Shown here in pieces: positions 39,841 through 48,533 of a stretch of DNA of 57,018 nucleotides. A program made the translations under genes and the position numbers. Source of the stretch: Myxococcota bacterium (GTDB taxonomy: Bacteria > Myxococcota_A > Bradymonadia > UBA7976 > UBA1532); contig JAKLJY010000048.1 of the NCBI GenBank assembly GCA_023150895.1, forward strand, positions 1 through 57,018, written 5' to 3'. Below the pieces are notes generated by a model, which saw only the letters and a list, made by a program, of their open reading frames with translations, was not told where the DNA came from and did no database searches. Each line of letters starts with the position of its first letter. The stretch's first letter is position 1.

Positions 39841-42800
39841 GGCGAAACGGCCGCGGGCAGGCCGTCGCCGCCGTCGTCCGGGTTCGTGCCCGCGCCGCGG
39901 CGTCCGAAGCGCGCGAACAGAACGGGCAGGACGATCATGTTCAGCGCCGTCGAGGTCGCGAGCCCGCCGAGGATGACGACGCCCATCGGCGCCTGGATCT
40001 CATTGCCCGGCGCGTGACCGGCGAGAACGAGGGGGACGAGCGCGAGCCCGGCGCACAACGCCGTCATGAGCACGGGCGACAGACGTTCGAGGGAACCCCG
40101 CGTCACGGCCTCGTCGAGGCTCGCCCCCTCGTGCCGCATCAGATGATCGTAGTGCGACACGAGCATGATGCCATTGCGCGTCGCCACGCCGAACAGTGTG
40201 ATGAACCCGACGAGCGAGCCGACGCTCAGCACGCCGCCGCCGAGCCAGGCCGCCACGACGCCGCCGATGAGCGCCAGCGGCAGGTTGACCATGACCAACG
40301 CGGCGTTGCGCCCCCCACCCAAGGCGACGCTCAGCAAGAGGAAAATGGCCGCGATCACCACGGCGCCGAGGATCGAGAGGACCCGCGAGGCTTCTTCGGC
40401 GCTCTCGAACTGACCGCCGTACGCGACGTGAAAACCGGGGGGGACGTCGACACGGGTGCCGACGGCCGCGCGGATGTCGGCGACGACGGCGCCGAGGTCC
40501 CGGCCGGCGACATTGGCCATGACCACGATCTTCCGCTGCACGTTCTCGCGCGAGATGGTATTCGGGCCCGCGTCGGGTCTGAGGTCGGCAAGCATCTTCA
40601 GGGGCACCCGCGCGCCGGTCGGCGTGTCGATCAGGAGTTCGCCGAGGCCCTCGCGGTCGGGCGTTTCGAGGGCGCGCGCCCGCAGGACCACGTCGAAGGT
40701 GCGGTCGCCCTCGAGCATCTGACCCACCTTGCGCCCCATCAGCGCGGCCTCGACCGCCTCGGCCGCGGCCCCCGCCTGCAACCCGTACGGGGCCAGGCGC
40801 TCGCGATCGAAGGCCACCGCGAGCTGTGGCACGTCGACCTGCTGCTCGACGGACACGTCCACCGCGCCCGGCACCTCGGCCATGGCGGCGCGGATCTGTT
40901 CGGCGAGCAGCCGCAGCTGCGGGAGATCGTCGCCGAACACCTTGACCGCGATGCTCGCTCGCGTGCCGGACAACAGATGGTCGATGCGGTGCGCGATGGG
41001 TTGGCCGATCGTGACCACCGTGCCCGGCAGCGCCGCGAAGGCGGCGCGCATCGAGGCCAGCATCGCCTCCCGGCTGCCCGACGACGGATGAAGACGGACG
41101 TCGATCTCGGACGCGTTGACGTCCTGCGCGTGTTCATCGAGTTCGGCGCGGCCCGTCCGGCGATCCGTCGCGGCGACCTCTGGATGCGACAGCAGGATCT
41201 CTTCGACCCGACGACCGATGCGATCCGACTCGGCCAGCGAAGTGCCCGGCAGCGTGACGACACTCAGCGTCAGCGCGCCCTCGTTGAACTCGGGCAGAAA
41301 CGTCGTTCCGAGGCGAAGCGCCAGCATGACCGCGCACGCCAGCGCCAGCGCGGCGCCCCCGAGCACGAACCCGGGCCGACGCAGGGCCAGGGCGAGCGTC
41401 GGTACGTAGAGCGTTTTCAGGCGAAGGACGAGCCATCCGTCGCCGTGATGCCGAGCCGACCCCTTCGGCAGCAGAGCGGCACTCATCGCCGGTGTGACCG
41501 TCAGCGCGACGAGCAGCGAAGCGAAGACCGCGATGATGTAGGCGAGCCCCAACGGCGCGAGCAGCCGTCCCTCGACCCCGACGAGGAAGAACACCGGCAC
41601 GAAGACGAGCATGACGATCAGCGTCGCGAAGACGATCGAGCCCCGGATCTCGCGGGAGGCCTCGTAGACGACCACCAGCGGCGGCTCTCCCGGCCGGCCG
41701 CGCAACCGCCGGACGATGTTTTCGACGTCGATGATGGCATCGTCGACCAACGCGCCGATGGCGATGGTCAGACCCCCGAGGGTCATGGTGTTGAGCGTGA
41801 TGTCGGCGGCGTCGAGCGCCAGGACGGCGACGATGAGCGAGACCGGCAGGGAGGCCAGTGAGATGACCGTGGCGCGGACGTCGACCAGAAACAGCATGAT
41901 GATGAGCGCGACGAGGAGCGCGCCATCCCGCAGGGCCGTCGCGACGTTGCCGACGGCGGTCTCGATGAAGTCCGCCTGTCGCAACAGATTCGAGTCGATC
42001 ACCATCCCTTCGGGGAGCTGCGTGCGGAGGTCGTCGAGCTGCCGGGCGATGGCCTCGGTCACGGTCAGCGTGTTCGCGCCCGGCTGTTTCTGGATCGCCA
42101 GCACCACGGCCGGTTTGCCGTGGGCCGAGCCCTCGCCGCGTTTCGGCGCCGCGCCGAGACCGACGCGCCCCAGATCACCGACCGTGACCGGGACGCCGTC
42201 CCGCACCGTGACGACCGTGCGCGCGAGGTCGTCGACGGAGCCGGCGCGGCCGATGGCCCGGATCAGCGTTTCCTGCGGCCCCCGGACGAGCAGGCCGCCC
42301 GTCGCGTTGCCACTGCCGTGTTCGAGCGCCCGGGCGACCTCGTCGGCGGTCATCGCCAGCCCGGCGAGGCGGGCCGGATCGAGCTCGACGACGTACTGTT
42401 TGACCTCGCCCCCGATGGGCACGACCTGTGCGACGCCCGGGACGGACATGAGGCGGCGCCGGACCGAGAAGTCGGCGATCTCACGCATTTCGAGCGCCGT
42501 GTGTCGATCACTGGTGACGGCGAGGAACTGAATCTCACCCATGATCGACGAGATGGGCGTCAGGGCGGGCGGTCCGAGGTCCGGCGGCAGTTGCCCCGAG
42601 ACGAGTTGCAGCTTCTCGTTGACGATCTGTCGCGCGACGAAGATGTCGGTGCCCCACTCGAACTCGACCCAGACCACGCTGATGCCGAGTCCCGACGCCG
42701 ATCGCACCCGCCGGACGGCCGTCGCGCCGTTGACCGCCGCCTCGATGGGGAACGTCACGACCGTCTCGACCTCCTGCGGGGCGAGGCCGTGCGCCTCCGT

Positions 42801-42947
42801 GACGACGGTGACCGTCGGCGCCGTGAGATCGGGGAACACATCGACGGGCATGCGAAGGGCCACCGAGGCGCCGTAGGCGGTCAGCCCGAGTGCCGCGAAG
42901 ATGACCAGCAATCGGTGCCGGATGGACCAGAGGATGAGGGCGTCCAT
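39837..42947 (-). CDS. CusA/CzcA-type heavy-metal efflux RND pump
   Basis: 1036 residues from the ATG at 42947 (GAGG upstream). The first helix WSIRHRLLVIFAALGLTAYG is followed by MPVDVFPDLTAPTVTVVTEA, both typical of HME-RND pumps. Twelve helices and two large periplasmic domains are present. Helix 4 carries the proton-relay acids in IAIGALVDDAIIDVENIVRR. FGVATRNGIMLVSHYDHLM is the conserved block near the C-terminus. It forms the inner-membrane engine with the adaptor and outer-membrane genes upstream. Which cation (Cu/Ag or Zn/Co/Cd) cannot be told, because I could not place the methionine triad with certainty. Confidence 0.94.
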   Translation of the reverse strand: MDALILWSIRHRLLVIFAALGLTAYGASVALRMPVDVFPDLTAPTVTVVTEAHGLAPQEVETVVTFPIEAAVNGATAVRRVRSASGLGISVVWVEFEWGTDIFVARQIVNEKLQLVSGQLPPDLGPPALTPISSIMGEIQFLAVTSDRHTALEMREIADFSVRRRLMSVPGVAQVVPIGGEVKQYVVELDPARLAGLAMTADEVARALEHGSGNATGGLLVRGPQETLIRAIGRAGSVDDLARTVVTVRDGVPVTVGDLGRVGLGAAPKRGEGSAHGKPAVVLAIQKQPGANTLTVTEAIARQLDDLRTQLPEGMVIDSNLLRQADFIETAVGNVATALRDGALLVALIIMLFLVDVRATVISLASLPVSLIVAVLALDAADITLNTMTLGGLTIAIGALVDDAIIDVENIVRRLRGRPGEPPLVVVYEASREIRGSIVFATLIVMLVFVPVFFLVGVEGRLLAPLGLAYIIAVFASLLVALTVTPAMSAALLPKGSARHHGDGWLVLRLKTLYVPTLALALRRPGFVLGGAALALACAVMLALRLGTTFLPEFNEGALTLSVVTLPGTSLAESDRIGRRVEEILLSHPEVAATDRRTGRAELDEHAQDVNASEIDVRLHPSSGSREAMLASMRAAFAALPGTVVTIGQPIAHRIDHLLSGTRASIAVKVFGDDLPQLRLLAEQIRAAMAEVPGAVDVSVEQQVDVPQLAVAFDRERLAPYGLQAGAAAEAVEAALMGRKVGQMLEGDRTFDVVLRARALETPDREGLGELLIDTPTGARVPLKMLADLRPDAGPNTISRENVQRKIVVMANVAGRDLGAVVADIRAAVGTRVDVPPGFHVAYGGQFESAEEASRVLSILGAVVIAAIFLLLSVALGGGRNAALVMVNLPLALIGGVVAAWLGGGVLSVGSLVGFITLFGVATRNGIMLVSHYDHLMRHEGASLDEAVTRGSLERLSPVLMTALCAGLALVPLVLAGHAPGNEIQAPMGVVILGGLATSTALNMIVLPVLFARFGRRGAGTNPDDGGDGLPAAVSP

Positions 42948-42954
42948 GCCGGCC

Positions 42955-44580
42955 TCAGTGCGCGTGACCGTGCGCGGGCACGGCACCACTCGACGACGCG
43001 AGCTTCACTTCGTAGGCGCCGCGGACGACGACCCGCTCGCCCTCGGTGAGACCGGCCGTGACGAGGGCATGGGTGCGATCCCGCGGGCCGAGGGTCAGCA
43101 CGCGGCGCGCGAACGCTTCGCCCTCCACATGGACGAAGACCACCGGGCGGCCCCCGTCATCGAGGATCGCTTCGAGCGGGACCGCGAGGCCCGTGACGGC
43201 CGGTCCGCTCGCAATGCGGACGAGCGCCGATTGCCCGACCCGCAGGCGCCCCTCGGCGTTGTCGACGGCGAACAGGACGGGCGCCGTCCGCGTGCGCTCG
43301 TCCACCACGCTGCCGACCGCGATGCGCCGGGCGGAGACACCGTCGACGACGATCGCGCCGTCGCGGCCCTCGACGGTGAACCATGCGTCGCCCGCATCCG
43401 AAGACTCGAGCGCGGCGAGGGCCGGGAGGTCGGGCTCGAACACCCGGGCCTCGAGCCAGAGCGTGCGGGCATCCTGCACCGTGAACAGACTCGCCCCCTC
43501 GGCGACCATCTGACCGTCGACGGCCTCGACGGCCACCAACACACCGTCGATGGGCGAGCGCAGCATCAGACCGCCCGGCCCGGCCCGGCCACCCTGCCCG
43601 ACCCCTGCACCACTGCGAAACTGCGCGAGGCGGCCGGCGGCCATGGCTTCGGCGGCCCGGGCCGCGGCGAGGCGGGTCTTGGCTTCGTCGACCTGACGCT
43701 CGGCAACGGACTTCTCCGCATGCAGGCGCTCGAGGCGCTCCACCTGCGCCGCGGCCGCACGGACCTCCGCCCCCGCGGCCGCGACCTCGGCTTCGAGCGC
43801 GGGCGATCCCCCCGCGGCGTCCGCGAGCCTTGGCGACAGCGTCCCGAGGACCTGACCCCGCGACACGCGCTGACCGAGCGTCGGAGGCGGGGTCGGCAGA
43901 CCGAGACGCCCGGAGACACCGGCGATGAGACGCCCTTCCCCGCCCGCCGCGGGCCGCAGGCGTCCGAAGACCGTGCGCGTCGGCTGGATGCGCCGCGAAA
44001 CGACGGGTTCGTTGCTGAAGACCGTCTTCCACGCCTGCTCTTTCAGGTAACTGATCGTCGGCTCGCTCGCCGCGTCCGCGGCCGCTTCTTCGGCCTTGAC
44101 CGCCGCGGTGACGTCCGGGTGCACGACACAGTCTTCGATGGCGATCTCATCGCGTTTGCCGTCGCGCTCGATGATCACCGTGAGCCGGCACGGTCCCGCG
44201 GCGGTCGGCGTCAGCGCCGGGCGGAAGATGCCGGGGCTCGACGGCGCGTCGGCGACCGACTCGATCGCGGCCCCGCTGCCCGGTGAGAGGCGCACCGTGA
44301 CCCGCCCTGCCTTCGCCGCGTCGAACGACGGCAGCATCGACACATGGGCGGCGAACTTCGACGACTGGCCGACGACGAAGGCCGCGTACTCCATGAAGAG
44401 TTCGTTGGCCGCCGTCCACCGGGTGACGGACAGACCCGGGCGCGGGTCGTCTTCGGCCCCGTGGCCGTGGCCGTGGTCGTCGGCCTCGCCATGGCCGTGG
44501 CCCTGGCCGTGCTCGTGGCCGTGACAGCCCACGAAGGCCAGCACCGCGGCGAAAAACCAGACACAGGTCGTCCCTCGCAT
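42955..44580 (-). CDS. RND periplasmic adaptor lipoprotein (CusB/CzcB-like) with His-rich N-terminus
   Basis: 541 residues from the ATG at 44580, preceded by GGAGGAAATGTG. Signal peptide MRGTTCVWFFAAVLAFVG then lipid-Cys19. Directly after it come eight histidines (residues 20-40, HGHEHGQGHGHG and DHGHGHG), a likely metal-scavenging arm. Next is a CzcB-type domain (about 45-190), then the adaptor core: first barrel half (GEGRLIAGVSGRLG), a coiled-coil hairpin (about 280-350, AEVAAAGAEVRAAAAQVERL), the lipoyl half with LRSPIDGVLVAVEAVDGQMV, and C-terminal beta-barrel domains. It ends in HGHAH. It bridges the RND pump and TolC-type channel. Start overlaps the stop of the outer-membrane gene by one base. 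Confidence 0.92.
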   Translation of the reverse strand: MRGTTCVWFFAAVLAFVGCHGHEHGQGHGHGEADDHGHGHGAEDDPRPGLSVTRWTAANELFMEYAAFVVGQSSKFAAHVSMLPSFDAAKAGRVTVRLSPGSGAAIESVADAPSSPGIFRPALTPTAAGPCRLTVIIERDGKRDEIAIEDCVVHPDVTAAVKAEEAAADAASEPTISYLKEQAWKTVFSNEPVVSRRIQPTRTVFGRLRPAAGGEGRLIAGVSGRLGLPTPPPTLGQRVSRGQVLGTLSPRLADAAGGSPALEAEVAAAGAEVRAAAAQVERLERLHAEKSVAERQVDEAKTRLAAARAAEAMAAGRLAQFRSGAGVGQGGRAGPGGLMLRSPIDGVLVAVEAVDGQMVAEGASLFTVQDARTLWLEARVFEPDLPALAALESSDAGDAWFTVEGRDGAIVVDGVSARRIAVGSVVDERTRTAPVLFAVDNAEGRLRVGQSALVRIASGPAVTGLAVPLEAILDDGGRPVVFVHVEGEAFARRVLTLGPRDRTHALVTAGLTEGERVVVRGAYEVKLASSSGAVPAHGHAH

Positions 44581-45827
44581 CACATTTCCTCCGGCGCGCG
44601 ACCGCTCGCGTGCAAGTGTTCCAGCATGGCCTGGCGCGCCGCATGGCCCGAGTCGAGGACTCGGAGCCTGGCCTCGTGGGTCAGGTGCCACGCATCGAGG
44701 AGCTCCGCGATGGGGCGCTCACCGGCCTGCCACGCCGACAAGGCCCGGGGCAGCAGCGCCTCGACGCGGGGCAATCGTTCCGTCGCGCGGGCGAGCGCAC
44801 CGCGCCGCGCTTCGAGTTCGGCCGACGTCCGTTCGACCTCCATCGCCACGGTGCGTTCGACGCGGCGAACCTCTGCCGTCGCCCGAACGAGCCCGGCCTC
44901 CGCCACCGGCGTCTCGCCCGGCGATCGCTCGGACAAGGGCAGGTCGAGATCGACACCGGCGACATACCCGTAAACGGACTCGGCGCGGCGGGCCCCGGCG
45001 GACAACCGGATCTCCGGCAGCCATCCGGACCGCGCTCGCTCGACCGAGAGTTCGGCGGCCCGCAATTCGGCCCGGGCCGCCACGACACGGGGATGGGCTG
45101 CGACGGCCGCGCCGACGTCGAGCACCACGGTTCCCGTGGCTGGTGGCAGGAGTGGGGTCGTCGGTTCGACACTCGCCTCGCCGATCGCCCGGCCCAACGC
45201 ACGGCGACCGGCCTGACACGCCGCGGCGTCCAGGGCGCCGTCGTCGACCACCGTCGCCGCCTCGATCTCCAGGCGCTCGGCGTCATAGGGGGCCACGTCG
45301 CCGGCGTTTGCCCGGGCCCGCACGTCGGCGGCCATCTTTGCGAGCCCCGTCGCCGCGGTCGTCGCGCTCGCGGCCCGGGCACAGCGATGCACGACCTCGA
45401 AGTACCGGACGGCCGCGGCGGCGCGCGACTCGAGCCCGTCGAAGACCGTGCGGGCGCGTGCGGCGTCGACCCCGGCCGTCGCCGCCGCCACCGCGCTCTC
45501 CCGCCGTCCGGTCGGATCGAACAGTTCGAGCGGCACCGTGAGGACGAGGTCGTCTTCCGGCGCGCCGTCTCGGGCCGGGTCGACGTGCGCGCGTTGCCAT
45601 GAGACGCCGGGGTTGGGCCGGGCCCCGGCGACGGCGACGTCGGCCTCCGCCGCCCGAAGCGTCCCGGCGGAGACGGCGGTCACAGGGTCGCTCGCCGCGA
45701 AACGCGAGAGAAAGCCGGCGAGGTCGAGTTCGACGGCGGCCACCGGCCGTGGTCGTGGGCCGACCGAGAATACGACCGCCGATAGTAGACTCAGACGCAC
45801 GAAGCGCCGCAGAGGGCCCGCAGTCAT
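44580..45827 (-). CDS. TolC-family outer-membrane efflux protein
   Basis: 415 residues from the ATG at 45827. Signal peptide around RRFVRLSLLSAVVFSVG ending near PVAA. Two OEP-type repeats of long Ala-rich helices alternate with short strands: GARPNPGVSWQRAHVDPARD then EDDLVLTVPLELFDPTGRRE, and RSGWLPEIRLSAGARRAESV then GVDLDLPLSERSPGETPVAE. It is smaller than E. coli TolC but within CusC/CzcC range. It would form the outer-membrane conduit of the metal pump. One base separates its start from the M56 gene stop; its TGA overlaps the adaptor ATG. Confidence 0.9.
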   Translation of the reverse strand: MTAGPLRRFVRLSLLSAVVFSVGPRPRPVAAVELDLAGFLSRFAASDPVTAVSAGTLRAAEADVAVAGARPNPGVSWQRAHVDPARDGAPEDDLVLTVPLELFDPTGRRESAVAAATAGVDAARARTVFDGLESRAAAAVRYFEVVHRCARAASATTAATGLAKMAADVRARANAGDVAPYDAERLEIEAATVVDDGALDAAACQAGRRALGRAIGEASVEPTTPLLPPATGTVVLDVGAAVAAHPRVVAARAELRAAELSVERARSGWLPEIRLSAGARRAESVYGYVAGVDLDLPLSERSPGETPVAEAGLVRATAEVRRVERTVAMEVERTSAELEARRGALARATERLPRVEALLPRALSAWQAGERPIAELLDAWHLTHEARLRVLDSGHAARQAMLEHLHASGRAPEEM

Positions 45828-45828
45828 G

Positions 45829-46839
45829 TCACAGATCTCCGAGCAAGGATTCGAAGGCGTGGTGAAGGGTATCGGACGCCGCGAACAACACGACGGCGCC
45901 GAGAAGCAACGACAGCCCGACGCGTCGGGGCGACGGACCCGGGTTCGAAATCGTGCCCGCGGTCGCCCCGGTCCCGAGCAAGGCATGCACCCGGGCCTCG
46001 ACGCCCTCGCCGGCAAAGGCGAGACCGGGTGAGGCCGCGGCCGGTGTCGGTGCGGCCGCCATGTGTCGCGCGACCTTGACCAGGGCCGACGCCACGGCGA
46101 CTTCGCCGACTTCGCGGGCCGAGTGAGCGTCACAGGCCCGTTCCACCGCGGCCGCCCAACGCCGATGCCACCCCCGGGCCACGCCGGGCGGACCGAGCGG
46201 CGCGACTGCGTTCAGCAACACATCCCAGGCCGCGTCCCGGCGGTGCAGATGTGCGGACTCGTGTTCGAGGACGGCGCGGCGTTCGGTCGCATCGAGGGCC
46301 TCCCAGAGCGCGCGGGAGGCAAACACCGTCGGCCATCGGCCGGGCGCGAGGAAGAGATGGGCGGGCCCCCCCTCGACGAGGCGCAGTGCGAGCCCCGGGA
46401 CGGGCGACTCGACGGGCGCGGTGACCGCTCGCAAGGCCGCCAGTGCCCGGCGCCCCCGCAGGACGCGCGCCAGCAGACGCCCGGCCTGGAGGCCCCACGG
46501 CACGAAGAGCAAACCGACCAGCACCACGACCAGGGGACGGTCGAGCCACCCCTGACCGTGCACGATACAGAGGTGCAGATGCTCGCCGTGTTCGGGACAG
46601 TGGTCAGCCCAGCCGAAGGCGGCGCCGAGGCTCGTCCGGGCCAGAAGCAGGGCGGCGACGAGCCCCCCGACCAGGGGTCCGGCCAACAGACGCCCCGCAT
46701 ACCGCCGGGCCTCACCGGCGGGGTCGGCCGCCGGGGCGGCGGGACGAATCCGATCCCAAACGGCCAGCGCAAACCCCAGACCGATCGCCCCGACGGCGAA
46801 GACCAATGCAAACCCGATCAGGCTCGAGGGTGCAGTCAC
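45829..46839 (-). CDS. BlaR1/M56-type membrane protease, putative metal-sensing partner of the BlaI repressor
   Basis: 336 residues from a GTG at 46839 overlapping the BlaI-like stop (GTGA). Helices at about 8-28, 50-75 and 103-122 and a C-terminal one (VGLSLLLGAVVLF). The protease site is HESAH at 193-197 (LEHESAHLHRRD) with E-R-A-C-D at 233-237. Between helices 2 and 3 lies a short loop very rich in ligands: His80, Cys81, His84, His87, His89, Cys91, His94. There is no penicillin-binding domain. In BlaR1/MecR1 systems the protease removes the BlaI repressor when the sensor is triggered; here the loop is a plausible metal sensor and the following efflux genes the target. Confidence 0.88.
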   Translation of the reverse strand: MTAPSSLIGFALVFAVGAIGLGFALAVWDRIRPAAPAADPAGEARRYAGRLLAGPLVGGLVAALLLARTSLGAAFGWADHCPEHGEHLHLCIVHGQGWLDRPLVVVLVGLLFVPWGLQAGRLLARVLRGRRALAALRAVTAPVESPVPGLALRLVEGGPAHLFLAPGRWPTVFASRALWEALDATERRAVLEHESAHLHRRDAAWDVLLNAVAPLGPPGVARGWHRRWAAAVERACDAHSAREVGEVAVASALVKVARHMAAAPTPAAASPGLAFAGEGVEARVHALLGTGATAGTISNPGPSPRRVGLSLLLGAVVLFAASDTLHHAFESLLGDL

Positions 46840-47282
46840 GGCGTGCCCTCGTCGTCGTCGGGTGTATCCGCCGCGGGACCCTGCCGTGCCTCCGCCGCGC
46901 GTCGGGCGTCGATCAGGGCCGACAGGCGGTCGAGGTTGCGGGCATCCGCCGCCGCCGCCGCGTCGACGAAAGCGGCCAGCACCGGCCCGGCGGACGACTG
47001 GATCAGCGTCGACAGCGCGGCCTCCACGATGCGGCCGTGGTACGCGTCGCGCGACATCGCCGCGACATACTGGAAGGCCAGGCCGACGCGCTGCCGGTCG
47101 AGCAGCCCCTTGCGGTGCAGGCGGTCGAGCGTCGTCATCACCGTGGTATAGGCCGGCTGCGGCTCGGGTAGCGCGTCGAGCACCGCCCGCACGGTCGCCG
47201 GCGATCGCCGCGCCCAGACAATCTCCATCAGCCGCAGTTCGAGTTCGCCGAGCACGCGGCCGGCTTCGGAAAAGGTCCGCAT
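46836..47282 (-). CDS. BlaI/MecI/CopY-family transcriptional repressor
   Basis: 148 residues from the ATG at 47282. The winged-helix sequence is typical: LGELELRLMEIVWARRSPAT, VRAVLDALP, AYTTVMTTLDRLHRKGLLDR, then VGLAFQYVAAMSRDAY and a C-terminal dimerisation helix. The family represses by binding TACA/TGTA-type palindromes. A 19-bp palindrome with TACGATT arms begins 24 bases before the start codon. No Shine-Dalgarno is visible and the likely -10 lies about 7 bases before ATG, so the mRNA may be leaderless. A TTG at 47318 lies inside the palindrome and is unlikely as a start. It heads the six-gene efflux operon. Confidence 0.92.
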   Translation of the reverse strand: MRTFSEAGRVLGELELRLMEIVWARRSPATVRAVLDALPEPQPAYTTVMTTLDRLHRKGLLDRQRVGLAFQYVAAMSRDAYHGRIVEAALSTLIQSSAGPVLAAFVDAAAAADARNLDRLSALIDARRAAEARQGPAADTPDDDEGTP

Positions 47283-47305
47283 GCGGGGAGTCTGGGGCGA
47301 CGGGG

Positions 47306-47324
47306 CTACGATTGTCAATCGTAG
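47306..47324 (-). promoter_or_regulatory. BlaI-type operator overlapping the -35 box
   Basis: CTACGATT-GTC-AATCGTAG has perfect 8-bp arms around a 3-bp centre. On the minus strand its middle spells TTGACA, a consensus -35 (47318-47313). Eighteen bases on, CAGACT (47294-47289) could be a -10 (three of six matches). Repressor bound here would block RNA polymerase for the efflux operon. Confidence 0.7.
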
Positions 47325-47354
47325 GGCAGTGAGACGAAGCCCGCCCGCCCCCCC

Positions 47355-48533
47355 CTACCGCGGGGCCGCCAGCTTCAGCCGCACCTCGAGCTGCGCCTTC
47401 TCGCGCACGATGGTCAAGACGACCTGTTGGCCGACCTCGTGGCTTTCGAGCAGGCCGAGGAGGTCGTCGGTGTTTTCGACCTTCTTGCCGTTGACCGCCA
47501 CGATGACATCGCCGGGGATGACACGGCCGTTGCGGGCGCGGGTGGCCGCGCGCAGACCGGCGGCCGCAGCCGGCCCGCCGCGGACGACCTGGCCGATCAT
47601 CGCGCCGCGGTAGCCCAGGCGGCGGGTGAAGCGGTCGTCGACCAGGTTGACGCCCACCACGGGCCGCACGAGGCGGCCGTGGTTGATGAGCTGCGGCACG
47701 AAGCGGTTGATGATGTCGACGGGCACGGCGAACCCGATGCCCGCGCTCGCCCCCGAGGGGCTCTGGATCATGGTGTTGATGCCGATGAGGCGACCGGCGC
47801 TGTCGAGCAGCGGACCGCCGGAGTTGCCGGGGTTGATGGCGGCGTCGGTCTGGATGCAGCCCTCGATCTCACGGCCGGTGATGGCCTTGATGGTGCGTCC
47901 GGTGGCGCTGATGACCCCCGTCGTCAGCGTGTGGTCGAGGCCGAAGGGATTGCCGATCGCAAAAACCGACTGCCCGACGAGGAGGTCGGCCGAGGTGCCG
48001 ACGTCGATGGCCGGCAGACGCCCGCCCCCGCGCACGCGCAGCACGGCGAGGTCCTTGTCGGGGGCGACGCCGACGAGCTCGGCGGGCAGCGACGTCTGAT
48101 CGTCCAGGGTGACCTCGATCGCTGCCGCCTCGGCGATGACGTGGAAGTTGGTGACGATGTGTCCCTTGTCGTCCCAGACGAACCCGGTGCCGCTGCCCTG
48201 CGGCACCTCGGTCACGTCGGCCGTCCAGAAGTCGCGGTAGCGCCCCTTGCTGGTGACGAAGACCACCGAGGGCGCGACGCGACGAAACAGATCGATCGTC
48301 GCCTGCTCCGCGGCCGCGAGGGGCCCCCGTGCGGCGACGGGCCGGGGCACGGCCTGTGCGAAGGCGGACGCGGGCATCACGAGGCCGGTGACGGCCGCGA
48401 GACAGAGCGCGCTCAGGCCTTGAGCAAGGTGGCGATGGGCTCGAGCCCCCGCACGTGACTGCAGATGACCTTGACCGAGACCATGATCGGCACGGCCAGA
48501 ATGGCACCGATGGGACCCCACAAGAACCCCCAC
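47355..48533 (-). CDS. HtrA/DegP-like trypsin-type serine protease with one PDZ domain (N-terminus uncertain)
   Basis: The catalytic triad is clear: His in HIVTNFHVIAE, Asp in APDKDLAVLRV, Ser in INPGNSGGPLLDS. A PDZ domain follows (LGYRGAMIGQVVRGGPAAAA ... GDVIVAVNGKKV). A good signal peptide reads HLAQGLSALCLAAVTGLVMP then ASAFA before QA, so the start must be upstream of it. The only usual in-frame starts are GTG at 48533 and 48521, overlapping the AI-2E gene by over 100 bases. A CTG at 48416 would give a four-base CTGA overlap like other junctions here, but lacks positive charge. The body is certain, the start is not. It is a periplasmic quality-control or signalling protease. Confidence 0.9.
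   Translation of the reverse strand: MGVLVGSHRCHSGRADHGLGQGHLQSRAGARAHRHLAQGLSALCLAAVTGLVMPASAFAQAVPRPVAARGPLAAAEQATIDLFRRVAPSVVFVTSKGRYRDFWTADVTEVPQGSGTGFVWDDKGHIVTNFHVIAEAAAIEVTLDDQTSLPAELVGVAPDKDLAVLRVRGGGRLPAIDVGTSADLLVGQSVFAIGNPFGLDHTLTTGVISATGRTIKAITGREIEGCIQTDAAINPGNSGGPLLDSAGRLIGINTMIQSPSGASAGIGFAVPVDIINRFVPQLINHGRLVRPVVGVNLVDDRFTRRLGYRGAMIGQVVRGGPAAAAGLRAATRARNGRVIPGDVIVAVNGKKVENTDDLLGLLESHEVGQQVVLTIVREKAQLEVRLKLAAPR

Noticed and set aside
39786-41861. 691-codon plus-strand frame opposite the RND pump
   Set aside because: Highly charged repeat-like composition (Arg, Asp, Gln) produced by antisense reading; the RND gene is unambiguous.
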